Positions 16,791 to 24,870 of a stretch of DNA of 64,000 bases are shown here, piece by piece (the first letter of the stretch is position 1; each line of letters starts with the position of its first letter). The notes under the pieces are model-generated. The model was not told the origin of the DNA and did not search any database. It was given only the letters and a program-made list of their open reading frames with translations. The DNA comes from Kitasatospora sp. NBC_00240 (GTDB lineage: Bacteria > Actinomycetota > Actinomycetes > Streptomycetales > Streptomycetaceae), in the NCBI RefSeq assembly GCF_026342405.1, contig NZ_JAPEMU010000001.1, positions 4,464,001-4,528,000 on the forward strand, given 5' to 3'. The translations under genes were made by a program, and so were the position numbers.

Positions 16791-18635
16791 TCAGCCCGCC
16801 CTGCGGTGCGAGCGCTCCCCGCGGGCTCCCCGGACGGCGCCGCCGCGGGCCCGCTTCTCGTCGTACATCCGCTCGTCGGCGGTGTGCAGCACCTCTTCGA
16901 TGCTCATCCCGCAGCCCGCCCAGCCGATCCCGAGGCTGACCCCGACCCGCATCGCCCGGCCGTCGATCCGCATCGGCGGGATGATCGCCGTCCGGAGCCG
17001 GTTGGACAGGTCCTTGGCCTCCTCGCGCCCGATGCCGTCCGCGAGCACCACGAACTCGTCGCCGCCCAGCCGCGCCACCGTGTCACCCTCCCGGACGACC
17101 TGCTGCAGCCGGCGGGCCACCTCGACCAGCACTGCGTCGCCGGCGTTGTGGCCGAACCGGTCGTTGATCGACTTGAAGCCGTCCAGGTCGCAGAAGAGCA
17201 CCGCCAGGCCCTTGTCCCCGGCCGCCGCGGCCCCGGGGCGCAGCGCCCCGCTCCACAGGTCGCCGGAGGAGCCCTGGTCGGCCGGCACCACCGCGTGCGC
17301 GTGGTCCGGCGCCACGCCGCGGCCGCCGGGCCGGCCCGCCGCGTGCTCCCCGCGGCCGTGGTGGCCCTGGCTCTCGGGCAGCCCGTAGCCGTGGGCCGGC
17401 GCGGGGCCGGCGCCGAGGCCCTCCAGGCCGTCGAAGGCGGTGTGCGCGCTGTAGGAGCCGGCGCCGGCCACCCCGGCGTACCCCGGCTCGATCGCGCCCG
17501 CGCCGCTGTAGGCCGGCGCGCCGTGCGCGGGCGGGCCGACCGGCGCCTGCGGGAGGCCGCACAGCCGGCGGCCGAGCCGGGCCTTCAGCTCGGCGCCGTT
17601 GGGCAGGCCGGTCAGCGCGTCGTGGCTGGCCCGGTGGGCCAGCTGGAACTCGTGCCGCTTGCGTTCCTCGATGTCCTCGACGTGGGTCAGCAGGAAGCTC
17701 GGTCCCTCGGCCGCGTCGGCGACCACCGAGTTGCGCAGGCAGACCCACTGGTAGCCGCCGTCCCGCCGGGACAGCCGCAGCTCGGCGCGGCCGCTCTCGG
17801 CGCTGGTGCGCTCCAGCAGGCCGCGATCCTCGGGGTGCACCAGGTCGGCGAAGCTCTGTTGGCGCAGCACCGCGCGGGGGCGGCCGAGCAGCCGGCAGAG
17901 CGCGTCGTTGACCCGGGTCAGCTGGCCCCGGCCGACGCCGTGCAGCTCGGTGATGGCCATCCCGCTGGGCGCGTACTCGAAGGCCTGCCGGAAGCTCTCC
18001 TCGCTGGCTCTCAGCGCCTGCTGCTCCTTCTCCAGCCGGGCCAGCGCGCGCTGCATCTCGGCCCGCAGGCGGGCGTTGCCGATCGCGATGGAGGCCTGCA
18101 GGGAGAACATCTCCAGTGCCTCGCGGGTCCAGGCGCCGGGCCGCTTCCCGCTGCGCGGGCGGTCGACCGACAGGACGCCGAGGAGGTCGCCGCCGGCGCT
18201 GTACATCGGGGCGAGCAGGCCGTCGCTGGGGTGCCAGTCGTTGGTGTAGACGGGCAGCGGGCCGTCGCCGGTCCAGCGCGGGATGTCGCTGCCGACGGCC
18301 CAGCCGCGGTCGTGCGGCAGGAAGCGCAGGGTGCCCCAGTGGTCGCTGACGCCGAGCAGGCGGTCCCAGGACTCCCGGGAGCCGACCTGGCCGAGCAGCA
18401 CGGCCGGACCGCCGAGGGCGCTCTCCTCCAGCTCCCAGACGGCCGCCACCACCAGGTCCCCGTCGGGGCGCACCAGGCTCACCGCGGCCGCGTCGAAGCC
18501 GAGCCCGTGCACCGCGCCCTCGACCACGGCCTGCAAGGTGCCCGCCAGGCTGCGGGCAGCATTGAGGTCCGCCACGACCCGGTGCAAGGTGCGGAGGGTC
18601 GCCAGGCGGACGTACGGCTCCGACTCGGCTTCCAT
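16791..18635 (-). CDS. cdgB: Diguanylate cyclase with GAF-PAS-GGDEF domains (CdgB-like)
   Basis: A 614-residue protein. A GAF domain spans about 15-190, a PAS/PAC about 205-330 (EESFRQAFEYAPSGMAI to HVEDIEERKR), then a GGDEF domain. The active site is intact: CDLDGFK from C482 and GGDEF at 524-528. RxxD (REGD) ends five residues before GGDEF, the canonical product-inhibition site. Between about 362 and 475 the GGDEF domain is split by a roughly 100-residue Gly/Ala/Pro/His-rich insertion. The domain order matches the Streptomyces c-di-GMP synthase CdgB, which affects aerial development. No EAL domain is present. GGGGAG precedes the ATG. Confidence 0.88.
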   Translation of the reverse strand: MEAESEPYVRLATLRTLHRVVADLNAARSLAGTLQAVVEGAVHGLGFDAAAVSLVRPDGDLVVAAVWELEESALGGPAVLLGQVGSRESWDRLLGVSDHWGTLRFLPHDRGWAVGSDIPRWTGDGPLPVYTNDWHPSDGLLAPMYSAGGDLLGVLSVDRPRSGKRPGAWTREALEMFSLQASIAIGNARLRAEMQRALARLEKEQQALRASEESFRQAFEYAPSGMAITELHGVGRGQLTRVNDALCRLLGRPRAVLRQQSFADLVHPEDRGLLERTSAESGRAELRLSRRDGGYQWVCLRNSVVADAAEGPSFLLTHVEDIEERKRHEFQLAHRASHDALTGLPNGAELKARLGRRLCGLPQAPVGPPAHGAPAYSGAGAIEPGYAGVAGAGSYSAHTAFDGLEGLGAGPAPAHGYGLPESQGHHGRGEHAAGRPGGRGVAPDHAHAVVPADQGSSGDLWSGALRPGAAAAGDKGLAVLFCDLDGFKSINDRFGHNAGDAVLVEVARRLQQVVREGDTVARLGGDEFVVLADGIGREEAKDLSNRLRTAIIPPMRIDGRAMRVGVSLGIGWAGCGMSIEEVLHTADERMYDEKRARGGAVRGARGERSHRRAG

Positions 18636-19021
18636 GCGGGGGCTCCCCGGCTGCTTCGGATAGTTCTTGATTGGTTATCGTCCGATTGCCAGAAGAACTG
18701 AATCACAGGGAGCACAACGATCGGCACTCTCGGTCAGCAATAGGCTGCCACTTGTGACCCAAATCACACGATAGTTATGCGCCCTTATTCAGTTCATCCG
18801 CCCAATAACCGGACATATCCCTACATCGCGACCTTTCGCGACCTTTCAGATGGTCGGTCGCCCGGCCCGGCCCCTGAAGCCCCCCGGCGGCCGGCAGGCC
18901 CTCCCGTTCACCCCTGGGGGTGAACGCGCCGCCCCGCCGGTCCCGATCCGCCGTCGTCCGGCGGGGCCCGGGCCGATGGTCCTACGACCAGGGCCCGATG
19001 CCGCCGCGGCCGGCCGGCGGC
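18636..19021. other. AT-enriched divergent region cdgB / flavin reductase
   Basis: About 390 bp without a gene. The part 18656-18840 is clearly AT-richer than its surroundings and contains a TGTGA-N6-TCACA palindrome. Promoters of cdgB probably lie here, while the flavin reductase gene has its own -10 box at 19022. Confidence 0.5.
18753..18768. promoter_or_regulatory. CRP/FNR-type palindrome TGTGA-N6-TCACA
   Basis: A perfect 16-bp symmetric site, TGTGA CCCAAA TCACA, about 118 bp upstream of the cdgB start. It equals the classical CRP consensus half-sites, and Streptomyces Crp is known to use GTG-N6-CAC sites. BldD, which controls c-di-GMP genes, also binds GTnAC-containing palindromes, so either could act here. 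Confidence 0.55.
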
Positions 19022-19027
19022 TACCGT
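19022..19027 (+). promoter_or_regulatory. -10 box of the flavin reductase gene
   Basis: TACCGT is followed by 7 nt and then the GTG at 19035. It overlaps an earlier GTG at 19026, which argues that translation starts at 19035 on a leaderless mRNA. Confidence 0.5.
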
Positions 19028-19034
19028 GCGGTAC

Positions 19035-19571
19035 GTGTACTCGTCCCCGCAGCCCGCCGCTGCCCCCCTCGCGACGCCCGACGAGTTCCGGGCCGCCCTG
19101 TCCCAGCTCGCCGCCGGCGTGACGCTGGTGACCGTCCACGACCCCGAGGAAGGGGCCAACGGCGAGGACGTCGGCATGACCGCGACGTCGTTCCTCTCCG
19201 TGTCCCTGGAACCGCCGCTCGTGCTGATCTCGGTCCGTGAGGACTCCCGGATGGACGAGGTGCTCTCCCGGGTCGACACCTGGGCCGTCTCGCTGCTCGG
19301 CGAGGAGCACAAGACCCTCGGCTCGCGCTTCGCCATGAAGGGCCGGCTCAGCGACCGGCTGCTGTTCGCGGACACCCCGCACCGGCGCGGCCCGCTCAGC
19401 GGCGCGCCGCTGGTCGACCGGGCGCTGGCCACCGTCGAGTGCCGCACCGAGCAGCGGATAGCCGCCGGCGACCACACGCTGCTGCTCGGCCGGGTCCTGG
19501 AGGCACGCGTGCCCGACCCCGGCGGCAACCCACTGCTGTACTTCCGGGGCGGCTACCGCCGGCTCGGCTGA
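19035..19571 (+). CDS. Flavin reductase domain protein
   Basis: A 178-residue protein of the FMN-binding flavin reductase family. It has FRAALSQLAAGVTLVTV, GMTATSFLSVSLEPPLVLISV and WAVSLLGEEH, then a conserved end GNPLLYFRGGYRRL. These enzymes reduce FMN or FAD with NAD(P)H and hand it to monooxygenases. No monooxygenase gene is adjacent, so the partner is unknown. The start at 19035 is preferred over a GTG at 19026, which falls inside the apparent -10 box. Confidence 0.88.
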   Translation: MYSSPQPAAAPLATPDEFRAALSQLAAGVTLVTVHDPEEGANGEDVGMTATSFLSVSLEPPLVLISVREDSRMDEVLSRVDTWAVSLLGEEHKTLGSRFAMKGRLSDRLLFADTPHRRGPLSGAPLVDRALATVECRTEQRIAAGDHTLLLGRVLEARVPDPGGNPLLYFRGGYRRLG

Positions 19572-19630
19572 GACCCCGGCCGCGACCGCGCCGCACGGCC
19601 GCAGACCGGTACGGCCGGGACGGCGCGGGC

Positions 19631-20062
19631 CTACTCGCCGCGCTGCGAGCGCCGGCCCTGCTTCAGCTCGGAGCGGTGCCGTTTGTTGAACAGCCGCCGC
19701 TCGACCATGCCCTTGCTGGGCTTCGTCGCCCGCCGGGTCTTCGGCGGCGGGGCGGTGGCCTCCCCCAGCAGCGAGGCCAGCCGGGCGGCCGCGACCTCCC
19801 GGTTGCGCCACTGCGAGCGGTGCTCGGAAGCCTTCACCACCAGCACCCTGCCGTCCACCAGCCGGCTCGCGAGCCGCTCCAGGGCGCGCTGCTTCCACAC
19901 CTCGGGCAGGACCGTCGAGGCCGCCAGGTCGTAGCGCAGCTCGACCTGGGTGTCCGAGGTGTTGACGTGCTGTCCTCCGGGGCCGGAGGAGCGGGAGAAG
20001 CGCCAGACGAGCTCGGCGTCGGGGACGACCACCGATCCCCGTACGCGGATGGGCTCAGGCAT
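19631..20062 (-). CDS. arfB: Alternative ribosome-rescue factor ArfB (peptidyl-tRNA hydrolase)
   Basis: A 143-residue class-I release-factor-like protein. The catalytic GGQ lies in SSGPGGQHVN near residue 30. The C-terminal tail is long and basic (KTRRATKPSKGMVERRLFNKRHRSELKQGRR), which in ArfB enters the empty mRNA channel of stalled ribosomes. No codon-recognition domain is present. It frees ribosomes stuck on truncated mRNAs. GATGAT ends 6 nt before the ATG, so a leaderless mRNA is possible. Confidence 0.92.
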   Translation of the reverse strand: MPEPIRVRGSVVVPDAELVWRFSRSSGPGGQHVNTSDTQVELRYDLAASTVLPEVWKQRALERLASRLVDGRVLVVKASEHRSQWRNREVAAARLASLLGEATAPPPKTRRATKPSKGMVERRLFNKRHRSELKQGRRSQRGE

Positions 20063-20159
20063 GGGGCCATCATCCCGCGCCCGGCGGCCCGTGGTCACCC
20101 GGTTATCCGGCCGGCCGGACCGCGCCGGACGCCCCGGGCCGGGGCCGACGGCCACCGGG

Positions 20160-20168
20160 TTATCCACA
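20160..20168 (+). promoter_or_regulatory. DnaA-box-like 9-mer
   Basis: TTATCCACA is an exact match to the E. coli DnaA box. A second box lies 172 bp downstream. Confidence 0.4.
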
Positions 20169-20187
20169 GCCCTCCGCAGCCCCGACA

Positions 20188-20685
20188 ATGGCGTACGTGA
20201 TCGAGCTCGGCTACTCCCTGTCCAACCGCTTCCCCGACCCCCCGCAGACGGACTACCGCAACGCATCCGTGCGGACCCTGCGGTACGACCTGTTCTGCGG
20301 CGACGTCTTCCTCGACGCCGACGACGGGGAGTTGTCCACAGCCTGGGGATGGGTGCCGGTGCTCGACTTCGCCTGGGCGCTCTGCGACATCGCCGAGGAA
20401 CTGGACCGCGACCCCGACGGGAACCGGGCCGCCCGGGTGCAGAGCGCCGACCTGGACTTCACCCAGAACACCGAACTGCTCCGGTTCGCCCGCCGCTTCA
20501 ACTGGGTGGAGGTCGGCGCGACCTGGCTGCCCGACCAGGCACCGGTGGTGGTCCGGCACTCCGAGTTGCGACGCGAGGCCAGGGACTTTCTCCAGGACAC
20601 CCTCGCCGACCTCTTCGACATGCACCCCGAACTGGCCGACAATCCGAACATCTGGACCGTCCAGGGGCGCTTCCCGCGGGTCTGA
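20188..20685 (+). CDS. Conserved protein of unknown function
   Basis: A 165-residue soluble protein without a domain I can name. It has an acidic, aromatic-rich character (FCGDVFLDADDG, WGWVPVLDFAWALCDIAEEL, FARRFNWVEVGATWLPDQAPV), no signal peptide and no membrane segment. The length and composition look like actinobacterial immunity-type or toxin-neighbour proteins, but that is only an impression. The true start may be the GTG at 20197, since GACAAT ends exactly 7 nt before it. TTGTCCACA, a DnaA-box-like 9-mer, lies within the gene. Confidence 0.7.
   Translation: MAYVIELGYSLSNRFPDPPQTDYRNASVRTLRYDLFCGDVFLDADDGELSTAWGWVPVLDFAWALCDIAEELDRDPDGNRAARVQSADLDFTQNTELLRFARRFNWVEVGATWLPDQAPVVVRHSELRREARDFLQDTLADLFDMHPELADNPNIWTVQGRFPRV
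20332..20340 (+). promoter_or_regulatory. DnaA-box-like 9-mer within coding sequence
   Basis: TTGTCCACA is the preferred Streptomyces DnaA box. It is inside the unknown gene at 20188-20685 and in the same orientation as the box at 20160. Confidence 0.4.
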
Positions 20686-20872
20686 GGAGAACCGCCCGGG
20701 CACGAAGGAAATCGCCCGGCCGAACCGGCGCGACCGGCCTCCGACACCGGTGATTGATCTGCCCATTGCTCAAACTTCATTCGACCAGAAGAATTTAGAA
20801 GCCCGGCTGCGGAACCAAGCCCCGCTACTCTCGCGTTATCTCCGGCAAAGCAACGAAGGGACAGCAATCACC

Positions 20873-21448
20873 ATGCCAGTGAGCCTCTCCAAGGGTGGCA
20901 ACGTCTCGCTGACCAAGGAGGCCCCCGGCCTGTCCGCGGTCACCGTCGGCCTCGGCTGGGACGTCCGGACCACGACCGGCGCGGAATTCGACCTGGACGC
21001 CAGCGCGATCGTGCTGAACGCGGACGGCAAGGTCCTGTCCAACAGCCACTTCGTGTTCTTCAACAACACCAGCACCCCGGACAGCACCGTGGTGCACACC
21101 GGTGACAACCGCACCGGCGAGGGCGCGGGCGACGACGAGGCGATCAACGTCAACCTCGCGGGCCTGCCCGCCGAGGCCACGAAGATCACCTTCCCGGTCT
21201 CGATCTACGACGCGGTGGCCCGCTCGCAGAGCTTCGGCCAGGTCCGCAACGCCTACATCCGCGTGCTCAACGCGGCCGGCGGCGCCGAGATCGCCCGCTA
21301 CGACCTCTCCGAGGACGCGGCCACCGAGACCGCCATGATCTTCGGCGAGCTCTACCGCAACGGCGCCGAGTGGAAGTTCCGCGCCGTCGGCCAGGGCTAC
21401 GCCTCCGGCCTGGCCGGGATCGCCCAGGACTTCGGCGTCCAGCTCTGA
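20873..21448 (+). CDS. terD: TerD family stress protein
   Basis: The 191-residue product starts MPVSLSKGGNVSLTKEAPGL and contains the calcium-binding GLGWDVRTTTGAEFDLDASAIVL and FFNNTSTPDSTVVHTGDNRTGEGAGDDE. TerD-domain proteins bind Ca2+ and are linked to tellurite and oxidative stress resistance; in Streptomyces several single-gene paralogues influence development. The ATG at 20873 has GAAGGGA upstream and gives the typical family N-terminus. Confidence 0.95.
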   Translation: MPVSLSKGGNVSLTKEAPGLSAVTVGLGWDVRTTTGAEFDLDASAIVLNADGKVLSNSHFVFFNNTSTPDSTVVHTGDNRTGEGAGDDEAINVNLAGLPAEATKITFPVSIYDAVARSQSFGQVRNAYIRVLNAAGGAEIARYDLSEDAATETAMIFGELYRNGAEWKFRAVGQGYASGLAGIAQDFGVQL

Positions 21449-21477
21449 CCCGGCTCCGGCCCGGATCGGGGCCGGCA

Positions 21478-21528
21478 CGCCGGAGGCCCGGCCCCCCAGA
21501 GGTTTCCTGGGGGGCCGGGCCTCCGGCG
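21478..21528. terminator. Perfect 22-bp bidirectional terminator
   Basis: Arms 21478-21499 and 21507-21528 are perfectly complementary over 22 bp around a 7-nt loop (AGGTTTC). It lies between the convergent ends of terD and the coiled-coil membrane protein gene. No U-tract follows in either direction. Confidence 0.85.
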
Positions 21529-21543
21529 TCTCACGTCCCGGGC

Positions 21544-22818
21544 TCAGCGACTGGCGCGCAGCTCCGGCAGCTCGATGTACTCCGTCTCGTCCTCCGCCGA
21601 CAGGTCGACCACCCCGGGCCGGCGCCCGTCCGCGGCCTGCCGCCCGTCGCCGGTGCCGGCCGCCTCGGCGGCCGTGGCGTCGGCGGCGGTCACCTCGGCG
21701 GGCGCCTCCCCGCCGGTCGCCGGCCGGGTGCCGAAGCCGGCGCCCGCGGCGATCGCCTCGTCCCCCAGCACGTCCGCCAGGTCGGTCCGGTCGCCCAGCT
21801 CGGAGACGCTGCCCACGGCCGGCGCCGGGGCCGCTGCGCGCACGGCCGCGCCGCCGCGGCCGAAGAAGCTGAAGTTCTGGCCCCGGCCGGCCCCGGCCTG
21901 CGGGGTGCGCGGCCGCTGGCGCTCGGCGCGGACGACCGCCGTCGTCGGAGCGCCGCCCAGCTGCTCCACGGTCGCGGTGAGCACCGGCCGGACGGGCGCC
22001 GCCCCGACCGCCCGGACGCCCGTGGCGGGCCGTTCGGCGGCCGGTGCGGCCTGGGCCTCCTCCGGGCCCCGCGCGGGCTGCACGGCAGGCACAGCGGCCT
22101 CCGGAACGGGCTGCGCGGGCACCACCGGCGAGGGCGCCGGAGCGGCTGCCGCCGCGGCGGCAGCGAGCGTGCGGGCCAGCGAGGGGGCGGGCACGGCCGG
22201 CGTGGGCGCGGGCGCGGCGGGCAGGCTGCGCGCCCGCAGTACGGGCCGCGCCCGCTCCGCGCGCTCGCGCTGGGCCTCGGCGGCCGCCGCCCGCCGCTCC
22301 AGGTGCCGCAGGACGGACGCGGCGCGGACGTAGGCGGCCGGGCTGGCCGGGTACTTGGGGCGGGCCGCGGCGAGGGCCCGCTGGGTCGCCTCGGCCTCCT
22401 TGAGGGCCTGCTCGGCCACGGCCACGGCGCGCTCGCGCAGCAGCCGGGCGATCTCGGTCTCGGCCTTGGCCAGCCGGGACTTCTCCGCCGTCAGCCGGCG
22501 CCCGAAGCGGGTGGCCCGCTCCTCGGCGACCTCGGCCGCGTACTCGGTCTCGGCGAGCTGTTCCTCGAACCGCTCCTCCGCCCGCAGTCGTTGGGCGGCG
22601 GCCACGTCGGCGGCGGCCCGGGCCGCGCGGTCGCGCTGGCGCAGCAGGAGCGCGATCCCCAGTGCGGCGAGCACGGCGGCCACGCCCACCGACCTGACCA
22701 GGAGCGGGTCCTGACTGAATACCAGTGCGGTCACGGCGGCCACGACGAGAACGGCGGCGGCGGTGGGGGGAACGGCCCGGCCGAGGACGGAGGAATGACG
22801 ATGACGTCCGCGAGACAT
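21544..22818 (-). CDS. Membrane protein with coiled coil and Ala/Pro-rich tail
   Basis: A 424-residue protein I cannot assign. Two membrane helices lie at about 14-34 and 41-60 (VPPTAAAVLVVAAVTALVF and VRSVGVAAVLAALGIALLL). A long Ala/Glu/Arg-rich coiled coil spans about 62-200 (RAEERFEEQLAETEYAAEVAEERATRF). The C-terminal half is low-complexity Ala/Pro with one island, FSFFGRGG, and an acidic end EDETEYIELPEL. The coiled coil should be cytoplasmic. Similar uncharacterised proteins are common in Streptomyces. Confidence 0.75.
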   Translation of the reverse strand: MSRGRHRHSSVLGRAVPPTAAAVLVVAAVTALVFSQDPLLVRSVGVAAVLAALGIALLLRQRDRAARAAADVAAAQRLRAEERFEEQLAETEYAAEVAEERATRFGRRLTAEKSRLAKAETEIARLLRERAVAVAEQALKEAEATQRALAAARPKYPASPAAYVRAASVLRHLERRAAAAEAQRERAERARPVLRARSLPAAPAPTPAVPAPSLARTLAAAAAAAAPAPSPVVPAQPVPEAAVPAVQPARGPEEAQAAPAAERPATGVRAVGAAPVRPVLTATVEQLGGAPTTAVVRAERQRPRTPQAGAGRGQNFSFFGRGGAAVRAAAPAPAVGSVSELGDRTDLADVLGDEAIAAGAGFGTRPATGGEAPAEVTAADATAAEAAGTGDGRQAADGRRPGVVDLSAEDETEYIELPELRASR

Positions 22819-22946
22819 GCCAAGAAACTAGCGTGCGAATTGGGGCCGTGTCAGCCCAGGGTGCCGTTAACGGCGGCACGGGCCTCCACCCGGGCCCCGC
22901 GGACACCGCGGCGGGGCACCGCGCGGGGCGGCCGGCGGGGCACCCG

Positions 22947-23435
22947 TCAGCGCGGCGAGGCCGCCCGGGCGGTCGGATCGTCGTGATCCTCGGGCAGCCG
23001 GCAGATGTGCTGCAGCCAGAGCGCGGCCGCCATCACGGCCACCCCGGCGAGCACCGCGAAGCCCGCGGTGACCGCCTGCGCCCGGCGGGCGGCGACGTCC
23101 AGCTCGGTCAGCAGCTCGATGCCCATCCCGGCGTAGACCCCGGTCACGACGGCCGAGACCAGTGCGCTCGCCTGCCCCAGGACCAGGGCCCGGGCGGCGC
23201 CCAGCGGGTCGACGCCCTTGGCGCCGGGCTGCCGCTCGCGGGCCGCCTTCAGCCGGGAGCGCAGCGAGATCGCGGTGGCCAGCAGCACCACCGCGACCGC
23301 CGCCAGGACCAGGGGCGCCGCCGCGGGTACGCCGGGCAGGGTGTCCAACGAGGCCCACAACCTGGCACCGGCCCAGGACAGCGCCGTCGTGACAGCGGTG
23401 ATGGCGGCCAGCAGACGGATGCGGAGCAGCTTCAC
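22947..23435 (-). CDS. DUF3180 membrane protein
   Basis: A 162-residue protein with four membrane helices: LRIRLLAAITAVTTALSWAGARLW, APLVLAAVAVVLLATAI, ALVLGQASALVSAVVTGVYAGM and AVTAGFAVLAGVAVMAAALWL. The sequence matches DUF3180, a family of unknown function usually found directly after folK in actinobacteria, as here. The GTG at 23435 is preceded by AAGGA about 10 nt away. It is the last gene of the folP-folB-folK direction. Confidence 0.85.
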   Translation of the reverse strand: MKLLRIRLLAAITAVTTALSWAGARLWASLDTLPGVPAAAPLVLAAVAVVLLATAISLRSRLKAARERQPGAKGVDPLGAARALVLGQASALVSAVVTGVYAGMGIELLTELDVAARRAQAVTAGFAVLAGVAVMAAALWLQHICRLPEDHDDPTARAASPR

Positions 23436-23648
23436 TCGGACGAGGTCCTTCCCGGATGCCGGAGAGAGGGGCGGCCGCACCGGGGGGCGCGGCGGCGGCG
23501 CCAGGCCACCGTATCGGGCCCGGCCGTGCGGACACCTACTCGTACGGCCGGGAGCCCTCCCTAGTTCCTGCCGGGCCGAAGCCGGCCGTCGCGGCACGCC
23601 GGTCCCGGCCGGGCGGACGCCTGTCCGCCGCGGCCGGAGGGCGGTGTC

Positions 23649-24248
23649 CTACTCGGGCAGCCGCAGGTTGATGTCGTCGCGCCGGCGGACGCCCTGGGAG
23701 TCCTCCCCGCCGAGGTCGTCGAGCAGGTCGGCGACCAGGCCCAGGCCCGGCAGCTCCGCCTTGGGGTCGGCGTCCAACCACGGGGCGAGCACGAAGGCCC
23801 GCTCGTGCGAGCGCGGGTGCGGCAGCAGCAGCTCGGGGTCGTCGCTGGTGACGCCCTCGTACGCGAGGATGTCGACGTCCAGCGTGCGCGGGCCCCAGCG
23901 GACGGTGCGGACCCGGCCGAAGGCGTCCTCGACCGCGTTGCCCCGCTCCAGCAGGGAGTGCGGCGGCAGGGTGGTGCGGAGCACGACCACCGCGTTGTAG
24001 TAGTTCGGCTGCTCCTCGGGGCCGCCGAGGGCCTCCGTCTCGTAGACGGCGGAGACGGCCTTGATGCGCAGCCCGGGGGTGTCGGCGAGGGCGTCCACGG
24101 CCCCCTGGAGGGTCTCCAGCCGGTTGCCGAGGTTGCTGCCGAGGGCGATCACGGCGTAGCGCGGGTTGTGCAGGGTGGTGTCCGCCGAGTCGACCCTGCG
24201 CTCCAGGTCGAACGTGGTCGGCGAGGCGGTCGGGTCACTGGTGCTCAT
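23649..24248 (-). CDS. folK: 2-amino-4-hydroxy-6-hydroxymethyldihydropteridine pyrophosphokinase
   Basis: A 199-residue HPPK. After a 25-residue variable N-terminus it has YAVIALGSNLGNRLETLQGAV, the ATP/pterin segment EQPNYYNAVVVLRTTL, and RWGPRTLDVDILAYEG followed by LLLPHPRSHERAFVLAPW. It transfers pyrophosphate from ATP to hydroxymethyl-dihydropterin, the step before FolP. It follows folB with a 42-bp gap. GAGGGAAT precedes the ATG. Confidence 0.96.
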   Translation of the reverse strand: MSTSDPTASPTTFDLERRVDSADTTLHNPRYAVIALGSNLGNRLETLQGAVDALADTPGLRIKAVSAVYETEALGGPEEQPNYYNAVVVLRTTLPPHSLLERGNAVEDAFGRVRTVRWGPRTLDVDILAYEGVTSDDPELLLPHPRSHERAFVLAPWLDADPKAELPGLGLVADLLDDLGGEDSQGVRRRDDINLRLPE

Positions 24249-24290
24249 CGGATTCCCTCTGCGGCTGGGCGGCGGGACTAGGCGCGCAGG

Positions 24291-24662
24291 TCATGCGCGG
24301 CCCCGGTGGATGGTGACGGTGACGTCGTCGAACGGCACGGTGATCGGGGCGTCGGGCTTGTGCACGGTCACCTCGACCTCCTCGACCGGTTCGTGCTTGA
24401 GGCACTGGTCGGCGATGCGCTGCGCAAGCGTCTCGATCAGGTCGACGGGCTCGCCCGCGATGACCGCGGTGACCTCCTCGGCGATCACGCCGTAGTGGGC
24501 CGTGCGGGTGAGGTCGTCGCCGGACGCGGCCGGACGGGTGTCCAGGAACAGCACGAGGTCGACCACGAAGGTCTGGCCCTCGACGCGCTCACGCTCGAAG
24601 ACGCCGTGGTGGCCCCGGGCACGCAGACCCCGAAGGGTGACGCGGTCCAGCAAACGAATCAC
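24291..24662 (-). CDS. folB: Dihydroneopterin aldolase
   Basis: A 123-residue FolB: LRGLRARGHHGVFERERVEGQTFVVDLVLFLDTRPAASGDDLTRTAHYG includes the pterin-binding Glu in FERER and the Tyr in HYG; VDLIETLAQRIAD follows, and VTVHKPDAPI near the end holds the catalytic Lys. It cleaves dihydroneopterin to the hydroxymethyl-pterin used by FolK. The GTG at 24662 is used; a TTG four codons later is an alternative start. Confidence 0.95.
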   Translation of the reverse strand: MIRLLDRVTLRGLRARGHHGVFERERVEGQTFVVDLVLFLDTRPAASGDDLTRTAHYGVIAEEVTAVIAGEPVDLIETLAQRIADQCLKHEPVEEVEVTVHKPDAPITVPFDDVTVTIHRGRA

Positions 24663-24682
24663 TGCTCCCAGTCGGACGGGCC

Positions 24683-24723
24683 GCCCTGCCTGGGCAGGGC
24701 GAAGGCGGGCATCGTCGCCCGCC
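24683..24723 (-). terminator. Two adjacent hairpins between the NTF2-like gene and folB
   Basis: GCCCTGCC (24683-24690) pairs with GGCAGGGC (24693-24700), and GGCGGGC (24704-24710) pairs with GCCCGCC (24717-24723). They lie 21 bp before the folB start in the folP-to-folK transcript direction. They could end or attenuate the transcript of the NTF2-like gene. Confidence 0.4.
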
Positions 24724-24870
24724 GGTCTTCGAATCTACCTGCGAGCACGGACAACGCCAGACCGTCCTACCCGGCACGGCACGGCGTCACGCACGCCACT
24801 GTGGCGATTGACGTGAACGTTCGGTGCCGGTCCCGGGATTCCCGGAGCACAACCGCGAGGCCTGCCGGGG

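Noticed and set aside
20160..20340. Replication origin
   Set aside because: Only two DnaA-like boxes are present and none of dnaA, dnaN, gyrB or rpmH is near; oriC of streptomycetes has many boxes.
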